DNA from: Larix kaempferi
Lineage: Eukaryota > Streptophyta > Pinopsida > Pinales > Pinaceae
Length of the DNA: 64,000 nt
NCBI GenBank assembly: GCA_027924585.1
Contig: BSBM01000186.1
Coordinates: 3,534,001-3,598,000, forward strand
Reading direction: 5' to 3'
The notes below the pieces were generated by a model that made no database searches, had not been told where the DNA came from, and was given only the letters and a program-made list of their open reading frames with translations. The position numbers were made by a program, and so were the translations under genes. Positions 21,183 through 33,477 of this stretch are shown here, in pieces (positions within the stretch are counted from its first letter, which is position 1; each line of letters begins with the position of its first letter).

Positions 21183-23813
21183 TATAATGCCCCATATTTT
21201 GACTAGGCATGTTTATGAGTTAGACACCTTTCACTTTATTGCTTGTTTTCTATTTGACTTAGCTAGACAGAGTGAACTATATTTTCGGCACGATAGACAT
21301 GATGATGTGTTGCTATTGTGTTAATAATGTTACTATATTCATGCGGTTATTAAGTTATGATTATCATGAGATTCTTTTATTTCATAATGACAGGGTATGT
21401 TTGATACTCGTCCTGGAGGAAATGTGATATATATATATGATGTGGTAATTATGTTGTGATCGATTTAATGATTTTATGTGATGAAATAAATGATGCTGAC
21501 AATATGGATCAGACAATGATAGAATGGAAAATATATGTTTTAGCGTTTTCATTGATGAAATGTAAAATATATGGTGTTGTACGTGGATGCCATCCTATGA
21601 TGAGATTGATAGAACTGTTATATTCCATACACACCTTTGATGTGATAAAATTTGACGTGAAATAAAATGATGTTGATGATGTGGATCAATTGATGATCAA
21701 ATGGAAATGCTTGTTATAAGATGTGTATTCTGCGGAATACTAACCTACAGGGCAGAAGGGCTATGGGATAGCCGGACACTTGATCTGATATATGGATAAG
21801 AGATTATCCATGCAGGGAAACTTAGCAACCAAAATTGATGATACGATGACATGGACTGATAATCTCGAGAGCAACAGAGTATGATTTGATAAGGGCGTAG
21901 GCCCAGTATGTTGAGAGGGATGGATGTGTTTCCCACCCTATGTTCCTATGATACCCGAGATCGTGGGAGGGCCACGCTGAGACACGCTCCCCATGTATGT
22001 GTGATGACGATGGTTGGATGCTTGCTAGGAGAGGATAGGTCCGCTGTTCAGTCGACGCTATCGCTCTCAAGTTCTATGTGGTCAGGTCGATGAGTCCGAC
22101 ATCCACTTTTGTACTAGCAGAGAAGGGATAGGGAGGATGTGGCAGTAGGTTAGGATGGGAGGATATGATAGTTAGTACTGTTGAGGGTTGGGTATTCCTT
22201 GACCCGGAGTTAGTGGTAGTAGGCAGCTTTCCTTTGTACATGTTTTATTAAACAAATGTACTCCTAAAAATGATGAAATGAAATCTTAAAGGTTAACTGG
22301 TAAAGTAACCGATGATGTTTTAGTAATATTATGATGTATATATATATTTGTTCGGTTTGCATAAAGTAGTATGAATATTAAGTTACCTAATATGCATAGG
22401 AAATATGACGTATGTTTATAGTACATGTCCGTCTTGTGCATATGCTTGCCACGCATGCACATTATGCACATGCGCAATAATATTGGTTTACAACCTACTT
22501 ATCAAGATGTAACAATATTATAAGTTATCATAGACAACTCAAATAAGTATTCAGTGAATGACTTAAGCAGTAAAAGATCATCAAGTTTTAATGTGTAAAA
22601 TAAGTTAATTAGTCTTGTATGAAGACATGGTAATGAACAATTAAAATAAGTGTCATTAATTGTAAGCATCCTCAGGTGGAGGTGACTCCAATATGAAGTA
22701 TAATAGTTAAACATTAATACTAGAAAAGTGTGCTATATAATTGTTGATCACGATTAAATAAACCATTAAAGTATATTTCATTATTTATACATAGAGGTAC
22801 TATGTGACCCTTATCCATTAACCAAATAAATATTTCTAATTTCTATTCACAATTAATTTAATTTCTATTATTATTAATTATTATGTTATTATTGTTATTA
22901 ATTAATTAAAGATAATAATGATGATAATATTTATATAAAGCATAGTGGATTGAATGATTTATTAAATAGATTATTCATTTAAATTAAGGAACATAATCAT
23001 TCCAAAATAAATTAAAAAGGATTGTTTAAGTAAATCATTGAATAATTCCACTACCCGAGAGAATTTGGGTGATTTAAAATAATATATAATCCACCTTTAT
23101 GCCTTAAAAAGGGGTGGCATTAATGATTTGTACTTCCAAAAAAAATGGTGACAGCTAGGGCGATGGAGTCATAAGGAAGCTATGGAATTATGGAGGGGAG
23201 GATTTTCTATAAAGAGGAGTTTTACAAAGTAGTAAGGGGGATTTTCTGTGGGAGAACTGTGAGGTTTATTTTTGTGAAAAAGGAGGAATGCCGAGGAGGG
23301 GGTTAACCCGAAGCTTTGAGGAGGTGGGAAACTCAAATGAAAAGACTGAGGAGGGGGTTAAATCAGCAAAAAGAATACCATGGAAAGGTTCGATGGAAAG
23401 CTGTTGTCGGCATTATCGGTCTGTGGGCTCGGGGGCTAGGAAGTCCGTTGATTTCTTAGGGTCAGCACGATAATAGCTGATCGGCAGGGTGGACACATCA
23501 TTTTGGGTTGCTAAGGTACCATACAGAATTCACCACGTAAGTCTTCTGATCTTACCGCGAATCTACGGGTCCAGGTATTTTACTCAGCTAGCTTAAATAA
23601 ATTGTATTTCCCTTTTATTTTCAGATTATGCAGGAAAGAAGAACAGAGTTGAAATGAAAAATTTAAGTTTATGTTTGCTTAAATTCCAGGAGACATATAG
23701 TCATTTAGATAATGGAGACATAGACGGGGGAATTTTTTTAGAAAAGATAAGAGAAACTTGGCATGTACATGAACATACAATTAGAGACCCAGTGCCCTAA
23801 TAAGGGCACTACA
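21183..23813 (+). repeat. Del-like LTR copy 2
   Basis: 2631 bp matching 5929-8562. The first dinucleotide is TA instead of TG, a G-to-A change at the terminus. It ends CACTACA and is followed by a second intact primer site. Confidence 0.82.
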
Positions 23814-23815
23814 TT

Positions 23816-23827
23816 TGGTATCAGAGC
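23816..23827 (+). other. Second Del-like primer binding site (initiator Met-tRNA)
   Basis: TGGTATCAGAGC after LTR copy 2. A primer site downstream of the apparent 3' LTR is not expected in a simple element and shows that a second internal region starts here. Confidence 0.88.
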
Positions 23828-26359
23828 CGATGCTCAAACCCTGAGACCTTAGGGGCTAACTACACCTGGAATTATAGCGAAATTTACCTGAAAATAACAA
23901 ACAACAGGATGTCTGCAACAAAAGGGTAGATAACTTGAAGAGCCCTTTTCCTATTAATTTATAAAGCTTAACAGAAACAAAATTTCAACGATATATATAT
24001 ATAACTGCTTATGAAACTCGTGAATATATAACTGTTTAATATTTTAAAGAGCCCGCACTCACCAAGACACCCAAGTGCAGAGTTCGCCCAACAGCCTCAA
24101 CTTTCTTTTGCTGCCTTACTAGAGACACAACAACAGAAGCCTTTACACTGATGTGATTTAATGGAAATAGCTAGTGAATTTGTGAGCATTTTGTAAATAG
24201 AATATTTTACTGAGGTCATATAAAAAAAAAAGTAAAGGTAGCCTTTGGTGACTAATATGATATATTTCACAATTAAACAATAGAATGGCAGTCCCTTCCA
24301 AAGAACGAAAAGAGAATAGAAGGTATGAGGATTACATCATAGTTAGGGTTAGGTGATATTATCCAATTTGAACTGAATAGCGAATTATCTTAAAATTATT
24401 TGTTCATGCTTTGTTATATTGATGGTTTCCCTCGGGGCCGATAGTTTGGGTCTCTCATGTATGCAATACAAGTACCTTGTATTCCAACATAGGTTGTATA
24501 GATTGGTTTGATTTTGATGACCGAACAAACGGGAAAAAAAAAAAAAAAACACTATCCATCTAAAACAACTCAAAGAAAAGCTGGAAACTTAGTCTAGCAT
24601 GTAAATGAAATTTTGGGACAAAAACCCTACTTTTACCTGTACTGAAAATTTTCTCAAAGATAAATCAAATGTTACCAAGTTCGTTTAAGAATTTAAGCCT
24701 GTCTTTCTCTTTCTCTGTCCTCTCCCCTTGTTTCTTGCTTTTACAAGTTTTTTTTTTCTTCTTTTCTCATTGTTGCTTGAGACAGTCGTCATATCCTCTC
24801 GTACAGTTTCCTTGTTTGTTTTATTTTTACTGTAGTACCTGATTAGTTATTTCACTTTTGGGGTCCTACCCACATGGCCAGAGACCGCAGACATTGTCAA
24901 CAACTTTAAAATTCAACAGACTTTAAGAGTCATCTAAAATCATTTAAATTTGAATATTTCCCCTCATTGTTCCTGAACAATAAAACCCCAAAAAAAAAAC
25001 CACTACATGGCAACAAGAATAAGTGGTCAATATGAACAAGTGTCAGATTTTGCACGCACTAAGAGCATAGAAAGGGAACTACATTTGATATCTCATATTT
25101 TATGAGGTTAATAACCTACTGAATAAAAAAACAAAATATATATATATATATTCAATGCCTGCAATTTCTTTGAAAACTGCAAAACGACCGTAAAAAAAAA
25201 AAAAGGATAAGTAATTTTATGCTAAATCAAAAAAATATGTATATATAATAAGCTTATTTTATAATAATAATATAAAAAGAAATAAAACTGGTGCACAACG
25301 TATCACTTTCTAGGCCTGCACGTCCTCAATACCGTAAGCTTCAAGCTCTGCATTTTCAGGAATCCGTGTGGCAAGCGCTACCTCTCGCACAAATTCTCCG
25401 GGTGGGCAATGCTCAGGGGATGGATCTGCAAGCTTGGATGTCCTATCCCCTCTCTGGATATAAGGAGTCCCAGCAGAGCCGATGCTGCGAACCTTCACAA
25501 TACTATGGGACACAGTATTCCGCCATGACACCAATAAGGCGGCAGGCAATCCTCATCATTGCTGAGGAGAGAACTTTTTTTTTCTTTTTCCCTTTTATTA
25601 TTGCCGCAGCCAGGCGAAAGCTCGATGCCAAGCATCGCTACTATCAAGCTGAGTTAACAGGTTCAGCGAAGTCTGTGCTGGGCAGATTCCTCCAGGCCGT
25701 GAAGGCCTCGGCGTCCATGGGTGTGGAAAAAAATTCCAAAAACCGGCCGATCAACTCTATCCGTTTCTTGAGACCACCCTCTGTCACCTGGGACCAGTGG
25801 GCGACCTCACAACCCCAATGCCATGAACGCACTGGGGAATTGGATAGCCCTGTAGTGCTACCTCTGCACTCTACCCAACTTTACAAAACCCTGTCTACAC
25901 TAATGGAAACTGGGGCTCACCTAGCCGTGAATGGCTATTACCATAGCTGCGCAGCTGTATCTTTCCCGGGGCCTTCTCAAGGTGCTCACGCGAGCCACAC
26001 TTGTGCCCAAGGCTCACTCTCGAGCATACCGTCAATGCTATATAAAACCTCGTTTTCTTCCTTATATAGGGAGTAGGTTGACGCCACGTAAGGTGGTTTC
26101 CGCGCTGCCTCTGGAGCGGTTTACCATACCGCCTTTCCATATGCGGATGAGTAGAAAGTGTACACGCATGGTGGTGGTATTCCTACTGCGACCGCCTCTC
26201 CCGATTAACACCCGAGCAGGTTGACGGCGCGGGCTCACGTGAGCCATTGATTTCCTCTCCCATCGATCTCCATTGAGCCATGTCATTCGTCTAGGGGGGG
26301 GGGCATTGCAAAAGGGAAGATATCCCCAGCACCGAGCGCTTGTAAAGCGACCTAGAGCC
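23828..26359 (+). other. Del-like internal segment A', truncated at its right end
   Basis: Second copy of segment A without the copia insertion. It carries the same GC-rich island (about 25288-26335) with TATA and G-box motifs. The frame 25291-26076 (261 codons) is open here but matches no family I know and is broken in the first copy, so I do not call it a gene. Similarity to segment A stops at 26359, where gypsy-1 leader sequence begins. The expected segment B and a third LTR are missing. Confidence 0.7.
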
Positions 26360-27274
26360 AGAGAGGGACAAATAAGCAGAATTAGGAAAGGAACTTTGTG
26401 GTAAAATTTGAAGGTGATTGGGTAAAATCCGAGGAAGTTATTGCAAACCCTAAAAATAGACAAATGTGGGATTTCGAGCTTTGGGAAGTGGAATTTGGGA
26501 TAGGGTCCTCAAAAATGAAATATTTAGAATGGGATTACAGGGGTTCCAGGGAAGTTTCAAGGGAAATGGAGTGAAAACAAGGGAGATATGGAGAAAAGCT
26601 GTTTGTTTTTGTTTTTTTCTTCAGAATGGAGTTGCTATGGCATGGAAGGGATCTGAAATAGATAGATCTGCAATGGTGCGGAAGGGATCTGAAATAGATA
26701 GATCTGCAATGGCACGGAAGTGATCAGAAACAGAGGGAGCTAAAACGACGCCGAATGGATCGAAAATGTCTGGATGTGAAATATATATGAAACAGCTGGA
26801 TCTAGAGTGGCTTTTAGAATGGATCTGAAATGGCTAGATCTGAAATGGTGCGGCAATGATCCGAAATAGTTCAGCTGAAAATGGATATGGAACCCAGGTA
26901 TGTGCGGCTTCCTAACAGTTCAGGGGTTTCACTCGACCACCAATGTTGTCTAATGGCTTGCGTATTGGGGCAGTACCCCTCACTCCATAGCTCAGGTAAA
27001 ACTGATAACTGCTTTGCCACAAACGACAGCTCTTGGTTTACCTCACGGGTGGGAACTAGTAAATCAGGTAGGGGTCGTTGCCATTTTCGTTGGCATGTCC
27101 TCTCAATGGGCCAGCTACTTTGGGGTTCATATGGTACTCCTCATAATGATTTTTAGGCATTATGCCAAAGTACTTCCCACAATTAAGTGAATAGGGATTA
27201 TTCCCAGATCCAAACTTGCAACATATGCGGAAAAACAATTTGGCAGAAATTCCACCCAACAAGCCCAAGAAAGT
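26360..27274 (-). other. gypsy-1 5' leader (right half)
   Basis: Untranslated leader between the 5' LTR and gag. From about 26640 onward it matches the gypsy-2 leader at 37670-38520 (shared blocks such as atgtgcggcttcctaac and gcgtattggggcagtacccctc). The part at 26360-26640 has no partner in gypsy-2. The gag start expected here is missing. Confidence 0.75.
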
Positions 27275-27286
27275 GCTCTGATACCA
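27275..27286 (-). other. gypsy-1 primer binding site (initiator Met-tRNA)
   Basis: On the minus strand this is TGGTATCAGAGC, two bases inside the 5' LTR that starts at 27289. Confidence 0.93.
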
Positions 27287-27288
27287 GA

Positions 27289-27660
27289 TGTGAAGAACCT
27301 ACAACAATTAGTTAATGAAAATACACGAGATAGTAGTAATAATAGAACTCAAAATCTATTTTATTGATCGCAGGCCACTTCAAGGGGGCAACCTCCTTTG
27401 AGCAAGCTCAATACATATAACTTCACGGTGCCTTCATAGGCCTCAACACACACTTATATACTAAGTGTAGGCGCTAATACTATGGGTCAAAACTATGGGC
27501 CAATACAAACTATGGACCCACAATACTACGAGCGACTTACAAAGCATATGTGCCAAACAATAATAACACAAACTATGGATCAACAAATACTACGGGACGA
27601 CTTACAAAGCATATGCATCCAACAACAATATACTCAGAGTAAAGACATGGGTTCCTAACA
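27289..27660 (-). repeat. gypsy-1 5' LTR
   Basis: 372 bp from TGTGAAGAACC to CCTAACA on the plus strand, partner of 1652-2025 with roughly 7 percent differences by eye. Confidence 0.93.
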
Positions 27661-27665
27661 TAAAA
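27661..27665. repeat. Target site duplication TAAAA (right, gypsy-1)
   Basis: Matches 1647-1651. Confidence 0.9.
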
Positions 27666-29803
27666 GTTCCTATTAAATCAATCAAAAGTGCCATATGTGT
27701 AGGTTCTATGTGTGCAAGTAACATATCAAAATCCACGCGATCCTATAAATTGAAAATGGTCATTCTTAAGAAAATCATATTTGTTAAACATGTACCAAAC
27801 AAGAAAGAGAGTGTTAAACTAGTACCAAGTGACACACTTAGATCTTTTCCTAGAGTTTACAACTAAATTCGAGTCTTAAATCTGAGAGAGAAAATCAAAT
27901 CTATAATCTGTAAAATTAAAATATCAACATGGAAACTATGATTCTCCAGAATTCCAAGACAAAGTATGATTTATATTCAATTTAGATAAACTCAAGTTCT
28001 TTTGTTCAAGTTCTTCAATGAGATTTACCAAATCTGAAAAAAGAGAATTAATCAATTAATTCTGTTGTTAAATCTGCGTTGCATTCATCAACGATACTTT
28101 CTGAATTAGTCCATTTCAACAGTATGTTAATTATTCAACCAAATCACTTTGATTCCCTTCTCATGATCTATTCATTTGAAATAAAAATTCAGTTTATCTT
28201 TTCTCCATACATTCGTTAACATGGTTCAAACTGAATCATAATGGTTTTAATTATATGTAGGGTAGCTTAAACTTCAAACTCATCAATCCAATTCTACTTA
28301 CAAGAAATTCATAACGCCTAAGCTAACTGTAATCCAGTGATTCACATGCAAGACAGTTAAGAGTAAAAACACTTCTCATAAATCCAATGTTATGTCTCTG
28401 CAATTCAATTCAATATTCTACAAATCACTCTTCAATTCATATTTTTTTCTATTATCAAAAAGAATTTCTATCTCTGTCTTAAAAGAATTTTGTGCACATA
28501 TTCAAGATAAAAACTATTACTACAAAATCAATCATGCTAAGAAACAACCATTCATCTACCATAAACTACCAATCGAAATTATGTAATCACTGGGAGATCA
28601 AAATACCATTAAACAATTAACAGTCTGCAAAATACAAACCACACAAATGATTCTAAGATTAAAAATCAATCTACAATCTATAAATCAAAATCAAACCTAT
28701 GTTAAACAAGATAAAACAGAGCAAGCTCACCTGAGTGGTGGGCCCTTGCCACACATTGAACTTTCCGTAAAGCTTTAGAGACTAAGGAATTTGTTCACGA
28801 AGCATCAAGTCATAAGCACAGAGATCATTAACATCAAAATAATTTGATCACAATATCACATGGTTCAATAGTAAAACATAAACATAATTTTTATTCATTA
28901 CCATCCCTATATTACACAAGCAATAATCATGATAATTCCTCTCCCCCTTTCCTTAGCCTTATTCCTCTATTTATACATTCAGATCAAGCTTAAACAACTT
29001 TCAACAAACTCATAAATTCGTTCCACAAACTCAGAAAATGCAGATTTGACAAAAATTGGAAAAATGTCCCCTCAGTATCTCTCTTCCCATTGCGAATTTC
29101 GCGAAACGCATTCTGGGTTTTTTAGCTGGCTATGTTTTCTTCAAACCCATTATACCATTTGACGAGATATTCCCCCACATACACACAAATCAATGTGCAA
29201 TATTCCCTCCAAAAGTAGATTTTCGGCTAAAAATATGGGTTTGATTCTTTTAGAGACGTTCAATTTTCTTGGAATCTGTGTATCCAAATCAAAACCTGTT
29301 TCTTGATTTCTAGACCTATTAATCCCGAAATGTGGGAACATTCCCCCTTATATTGTGGTGCATTACTTTAGTTTTGATGTCGGATTTGATCCACTAGTTC
29401 TAATTGTCATTAGTATGGTTATATTAGTTATGTCGACTTGGGTCAGTGAGTTGTAATTGTACCTCTTAATCTCCTATATTTGGTAGTATTTTAAGAATCA
29501 AATTCAAAAAATTGGACACGTGGCACATCGTACATTCTCGCTCTTCTAAAAACATCAAAATTAACAGGTGTTGGCAAAATTATCACAACTTTTTTTTTGG
29601 CACATCCAAATTCAGCGAGACCTGTGGCATTGGAAAAAAGACATATCAAGCTACCACAAACTGATATTTTAGACTTTGAGGGGCCGAGATTTTAGGGTTA
29701 CCTTAGTTGAAAGGTTGGCTAGCAAATTAGTCTTTAAATCAAGGTTGGAAAAATGTAAGTCATTTTAAATTTGAATAAATTTTAGTAGAATGATATATTT
29801 AAG
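27666..29803. other. Non-coding sequence, nothing recognised
   Basis: AT-rich sequence continuing the locus left of gypsy-1. Short frames only. I looked for an LTR or Met-tRNA primer site that could belong to the gypsy fragment at 29804 and found none. Confidence 0.5.
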
Positions 29804-31860
29804 GTGAACCAAAGGTGTCATATCTACTTATATTGTTCAAAATGCCACCAAAAGGTAGCGGAAAAAATCACACTCCACTCATCCGTGACCTATAATGAAA
29901 GTGAAGGCATAACTTTCAGGATGTCTAAGTTGGCAGATATTATGAAAGGGACTATGAAAATGGTTGATTTACTTAACTTGGAAAATAAGATTTCTAGTAA
30001 CGAGGATCTCAAGGGGATGGCTAGAAAAGAGTATCTTGAAGATTTGAAGATACTACTAAATGATATAAGACTTAGCCTTCCTACACAGCCATCTACTCAA
30101 GAAGAGGATACAGAGGAAAATGGGGACTCATTCCAGTCAAGTATTGAGAAAATTGAAAAACAACTAGAAAATAAGAGCTTTGAGTCCCAAAAATATAATG
30201 ATCTACTCCATCATCATGGGTTCAAATCAGGTCCAAAGAATTATTTTATTCCCAAGATTGACATGAGAAAGTTTGATGGAATTGATCCAATAACATGGAT
30301 ATTATAGGTGGAGTAATTCTTTGATCTACAACAAGTGCCAACTTTGCAAAAGGTAAATATTCCATCATTATATTTAGAGCCTAACCAATTTGTATGGTAC
30401 CAATGACTTTGTGACCGTAAAATGGACTCTATTATCTCTTGGTCTATATTCATGAAAGAATTGATTACACATTACGCCGATATTAATAGCAACACTCTCT
30501 TTAGTCAGTTGATAAATCTCAAACAAAAAGGTCCAGTTACAAAGCACATCAAGGAGTTTCAGAAGTTAAGTCTTAGAGTAAAGAATATTTCCAAAGATAA
30601 TTTGTTGGATCTATTTATGGTCACTTTAAAGGAGAATATTCAACATGATATACGTATCCTTGAACCTAAATCATTGGATAATGCTTTTAGTTTGGCAAGG
30701 AAAATTGAAAGTAAAAATATGGTGATGACTACTAGAAGGACCACCTCCAACATATATAGAGAGAATAATATTCCTTCTTCTAACACACCTCAAAGGTTGA
30801 AACCTCAAAAACTAGATGAAAGAAGAGACAAAGGTATATGTTTTAATTGTGATAGCAAGTATAGTAAGGGACATAAATGTGGCGGGAATAAATTATTGTA
30901 CATAGGTTGTGAATAGGAAGGAGCAAAAGAACAAGAACCTTCTCAAGATGAACAAATAGAAGAGATTACTTATGAAGATATTACACCCACCATATCTTGT
31001 CATGCATTTTCTGGAATTAGAACTCTGCAAACTCTCAAGATTGAAGGATATATCAAAAAGAATAAGGTAACAATGTTGATTGATTATGGTAGTGCTCATG
31101 ATTTCATTCACTGTAAATTAGTCAAAGTTTTCAACTGCTTTGTATATCTAGTACCAAAGTTTCAAGTAATGATTACAGATGGAGGAACTATCAATTCCTC
31201 GGGGAAATGTCATAATATCAATCTTACTATGAGGGAATATGTATTGAATAGTCCAATGATTGATATTCCAATGGGTGGTGTAGATGTTGTCATAGGAGTT
31301 CAATGGTTACAATCATTGGGAACCGTGGCTTTTAATTTTCGGAATATTTTCATGAAATTTTTATGGGAAGGAAAGGAATATGAGTTAAATGGCATCACAT
31401 GGAAACCAAGCAAGGTGATAAGCTCTAATGGTATGATAAAATTGATTAAAAAGGGACATCAAGGTGTAATTGCACAATTATGATGGTTCGATGTTCAAAC
31501 ATCTAATCCTCCTATTTCCTCATATCTCCAAAGGGTCATTATTAAGCACTCCAAGGTATTTGAAGATATTCCAAAAGGTCTTCCACCTGTTCAAGATTTT
31601 GATCATGGTATTCACTTAATTTAAGGAATTGGTCCTCCTAACATAAGACCTTACATATACCTCTATGGCTAGAAGAGTGAAAATGAGCATATGGTCAAAG
31701 AAATGTTAGAGGCTAGCATAATTAGGCCTATCCAAAGTTCTTAATATGCACTAGTGATAATGGCACACAAGCCAGATGGATGATGGCATATGTGTCCAAA
31801 TTATAGAGAGATCAACAAAATTACCATTAAATATAAGTTTCCCATTCATGTATGCTACAG
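29804..31860 (+). pseudogene. Ty3/gypsy gag-protease-RT fragment (gypsy-3, plus copy)
   Basis: Three open stretches (29804-30307, 30422-30916, 31073-31483) lie in one frame and are separated only by stops. They encode gag (IDMRKFDGIDPITWI, then LFSQLINLKQKGPV), a knuckle CFNCDSKYSKGHKC (about 30839-30880) and a protease (GVDVVIGVQWLQSLG). RT then starts and breaks off near KFPIHV at about 31850. Two gag stops fall where Gln is expected (the WILQVEQFF motif). The protease active site reads Asp-Tyr-Gly (31082-31090) instead of Asp-Ser/Thr-Gly. A close relative lies at 58200-59776 on the opposite strand. No LTRs were found. Confidence 0.85.
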
Positions 31861-32075
31861 AGAAAAACATCCTATGGCTTGGGGTAGACCACAACAGATA
31901 GATGACTACTAGAAATCAAATCAATTCCCAATGCATGCTATATAAATGTAAATGCTAATATGTGGAATAAAAGACTAACCTTCAACCGGATGTTTGATGT
32001 AGATCCTAGTTGAGCTTTCAAATCTCTACACTTTAACCTGCAGCTCATTCTCACCAATACACATAAGCAAGTACA
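31861..32075. other. Short unassigned stretch
   Basis: Unrelated to the RT fragment on its left. No gene or repeat recognised. It is the left flank of the SIRE-like insertion. Confidence 0.4.
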
Positions 32076-32080
32076 TATAA
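32076..32080. repeat. Target site duplication TATAA (left, SIRE-like)
   Basis: TATAA directly before the TG of the left LTR; the same five bases follow the right LTR at 45827-45831. Confidence 0.88.
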
Positions 32081-32998
32081 TGATGGAATATTGGTAAATA
32101 CTGAGAGGGGGGGGTGAATCAGTATTGTAAACTTTTTACCTTTTAACCACTTACTAAGCTTTAATCAAAACATGGAATCAACAAGATACACAACAAAATT
32201 TATCGTGGAACCCCAATTGGGTAAACCACCAAAACTTTCTATACTGCAAAATTGTGTTTACAATATGTTTTGCAAGTAACAACTTGCTAGAGACACCAAT
32301 CCCCGAGTTTCTTAGCTACCACCGAAGGATGCACCCACACCCTAGTTTATGTCTGCACCTACAGACAAGGATACACCAATACCCTCATTTTCCAGCCACT
32401 ACTGGAAGGAGGCTTAATACCCCCATGCAGGCATGAAGCCTACCCTAGAACCAGCCTACCACCCTAGTATGTTTCTTATTAGTTTTTCATATCTTCTTTT
32501 AACTCTGTCACTTCCTTTTTCTTCCACTTTGCTGGTCTCTGTCTTCTGGTCTTCAATGCTTCCTCAACAACTTGTTTTTTGTCTTCTTATTCTTCAATGT
32601 TGCTTCAGATCTTCATCATTCCCAGACAAGTTTTCTGATCTTTGTACACCTTCAGATCAACATCATCATTCTTCCATAGAAACCCTCTTTAATTTGGGAT
32701 CTTCATTATTTCTTCCTTCTTCAGCAAACTCAACTACAGAGCCATCTTCCTACTTTTTAAATATTCATAATTCAACTACAAGAGACACTACTTCTATTTC
32801 GATTTTCTGCTTATATATAATTCCTCATCTTTTAAAACATCACACCTCTTCCAAAACGTACCTCTTCAAGTCTCTGAGATCACATCCTTCCTTCAAACGC
32901 ACCCTTTCATTTCTCTGTCTTTTTTTTAATTTAATTTTGTTTGTATTTAATTTAACTTCTTTACTATTTCCTCATGCCGCTTTAAATCTCAGACTTTA

Positions 32999-33477
32999 AA
33001 TTCTGTAAGATCACCTTTTGGACCAATCGTACATTCCATCGAGGTGACAATTGCTTCACGAATTGGATCAATAGGAGGGTTTGTCACTTGAGCAAACATC
33101 TGCTTGAAGTACTCGAATATTATTACAGCTAAAAGGACATCATTCCCCATAGAACCAAGAGACTCCGTTCCATCTTTTGTCATTGGAAGTAACAACATTT
33201 CCAAAGACTTGACTGTATACCCATAAGCCTTCAATGGTGATAACAAGACATATATTCCCATGTTTTCCATTATATCATCTGAACCATCAACCTTTACTGA
33301 TTCAATAATTTGTTCAGGTTCTCTTTCTGCTTCTGGAACAGAATAGACAACATCTCTAAGTGTAAAATTATGTCTCATTATCCATTCTGAATAGGTTCGT
33401 GACATGGAATAATGCTCTTTTAAGGCCTGGTCATCTACAATACATGTTTCTCAAAGTCTACAAGTAACATCATGATC
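32999..33477 (-). pseudogene. GLT1: Captured NADH-dependent glutamate synthase fragment (left LTR)
   Basis: The open frame 32989-33405 and its upstream extension encode about 155 residues of plant NADH-GOGAT. Recognisable blocks are [82 protein letters not shown] and [19 protein letters not shown] makes glutamate from glutamine and 2-oxoglutarate in plastids; this piece comes from the region after the glutaminase domain. Compared with the enzyme as I know it, about seven residues are missing after GNDVLLAV. A one-base deletion near 33449 breaks the upstream part. No intron is visible across the segment. It is on the element's sense strand and present in both LTRs, so capture predates this insertion. 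Confidence 0.88.

Larger units (their letters stand above)
5929..26359 (+). mobile_element. Del/Tekay-like non-coding element with order LTR-A-B-LTR-A' (right end deleted)
   Basis: Two direct copies start TGTAATGCCCC (5929) and TATAATGCCCC (21183) and stay alike for about 5.2 kb (to 17314, skipping the copia insertion, and to 26359). Each copy contains, 2.63 kb in, a CACTACA end followed by a perfect TGGTATCAGAGC primer site, so the true LTRs are 2634 and 2631 bp and the rest is leader/internal sequence. A motif ttcgggacgaagt and the purine stretch gaagggtgggtgta before the second LTR resemble the pol end and polypurine tract of Del/Tekay chromoviruses. About 6.4 kb of internal sequence has no gag or pol, so it is a large non-autonomous derivative. 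No target duplication brackets it. Confidence 0.8.
1652..27660 (-). mobile_element. gypsy-1: old Ty3/gypsy chromovirus (Met-tRNA primed), host of two nested insertions
   Basis: A complete, decayed LTR retrotransposon on the minus strand. It has LTRs of 374 and 372 bp with TG...CA ends, a polypurine tract beside the left (3') LTR, a 12-base initiator-Met tRNA primer site beside the right (5') LTR, and TAAAA duplications. The LTRs differ at roughly 25-30 positions by eye, so it is the oldest element of this nest. Domain order on the minus strand is gag, protease, RT, RNase H, integrase, chromodomain, which defines a chromovirus. The 5929-26359 insertion splits gag, and about 136 N-terminal gag codons (judged against gypsy-2) are missing between the two halves. 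Confidence 0.93.

Noticed and set aside
25291-26076. 261-codon gene in the Del-like element
   Set aside because: No family match, broken in the sister copy, and it lies in GC-rich sequence where long chance frames are expected. Recorded only as an observation.
32253-32999. Plus-strand 60 and 188 codon frames in the SIRE-like LTR
   Set aside because: Serine/Phe-rich translations of T/C-rich sequence, partly conserved only because the LTR is duplicated; no domain.
32989-33405. Functional host glutamate synthase gene
   Set aside because: Only about 155 of more than 2000 residues are present, duplicated in both LTRs with independent frame breaks.
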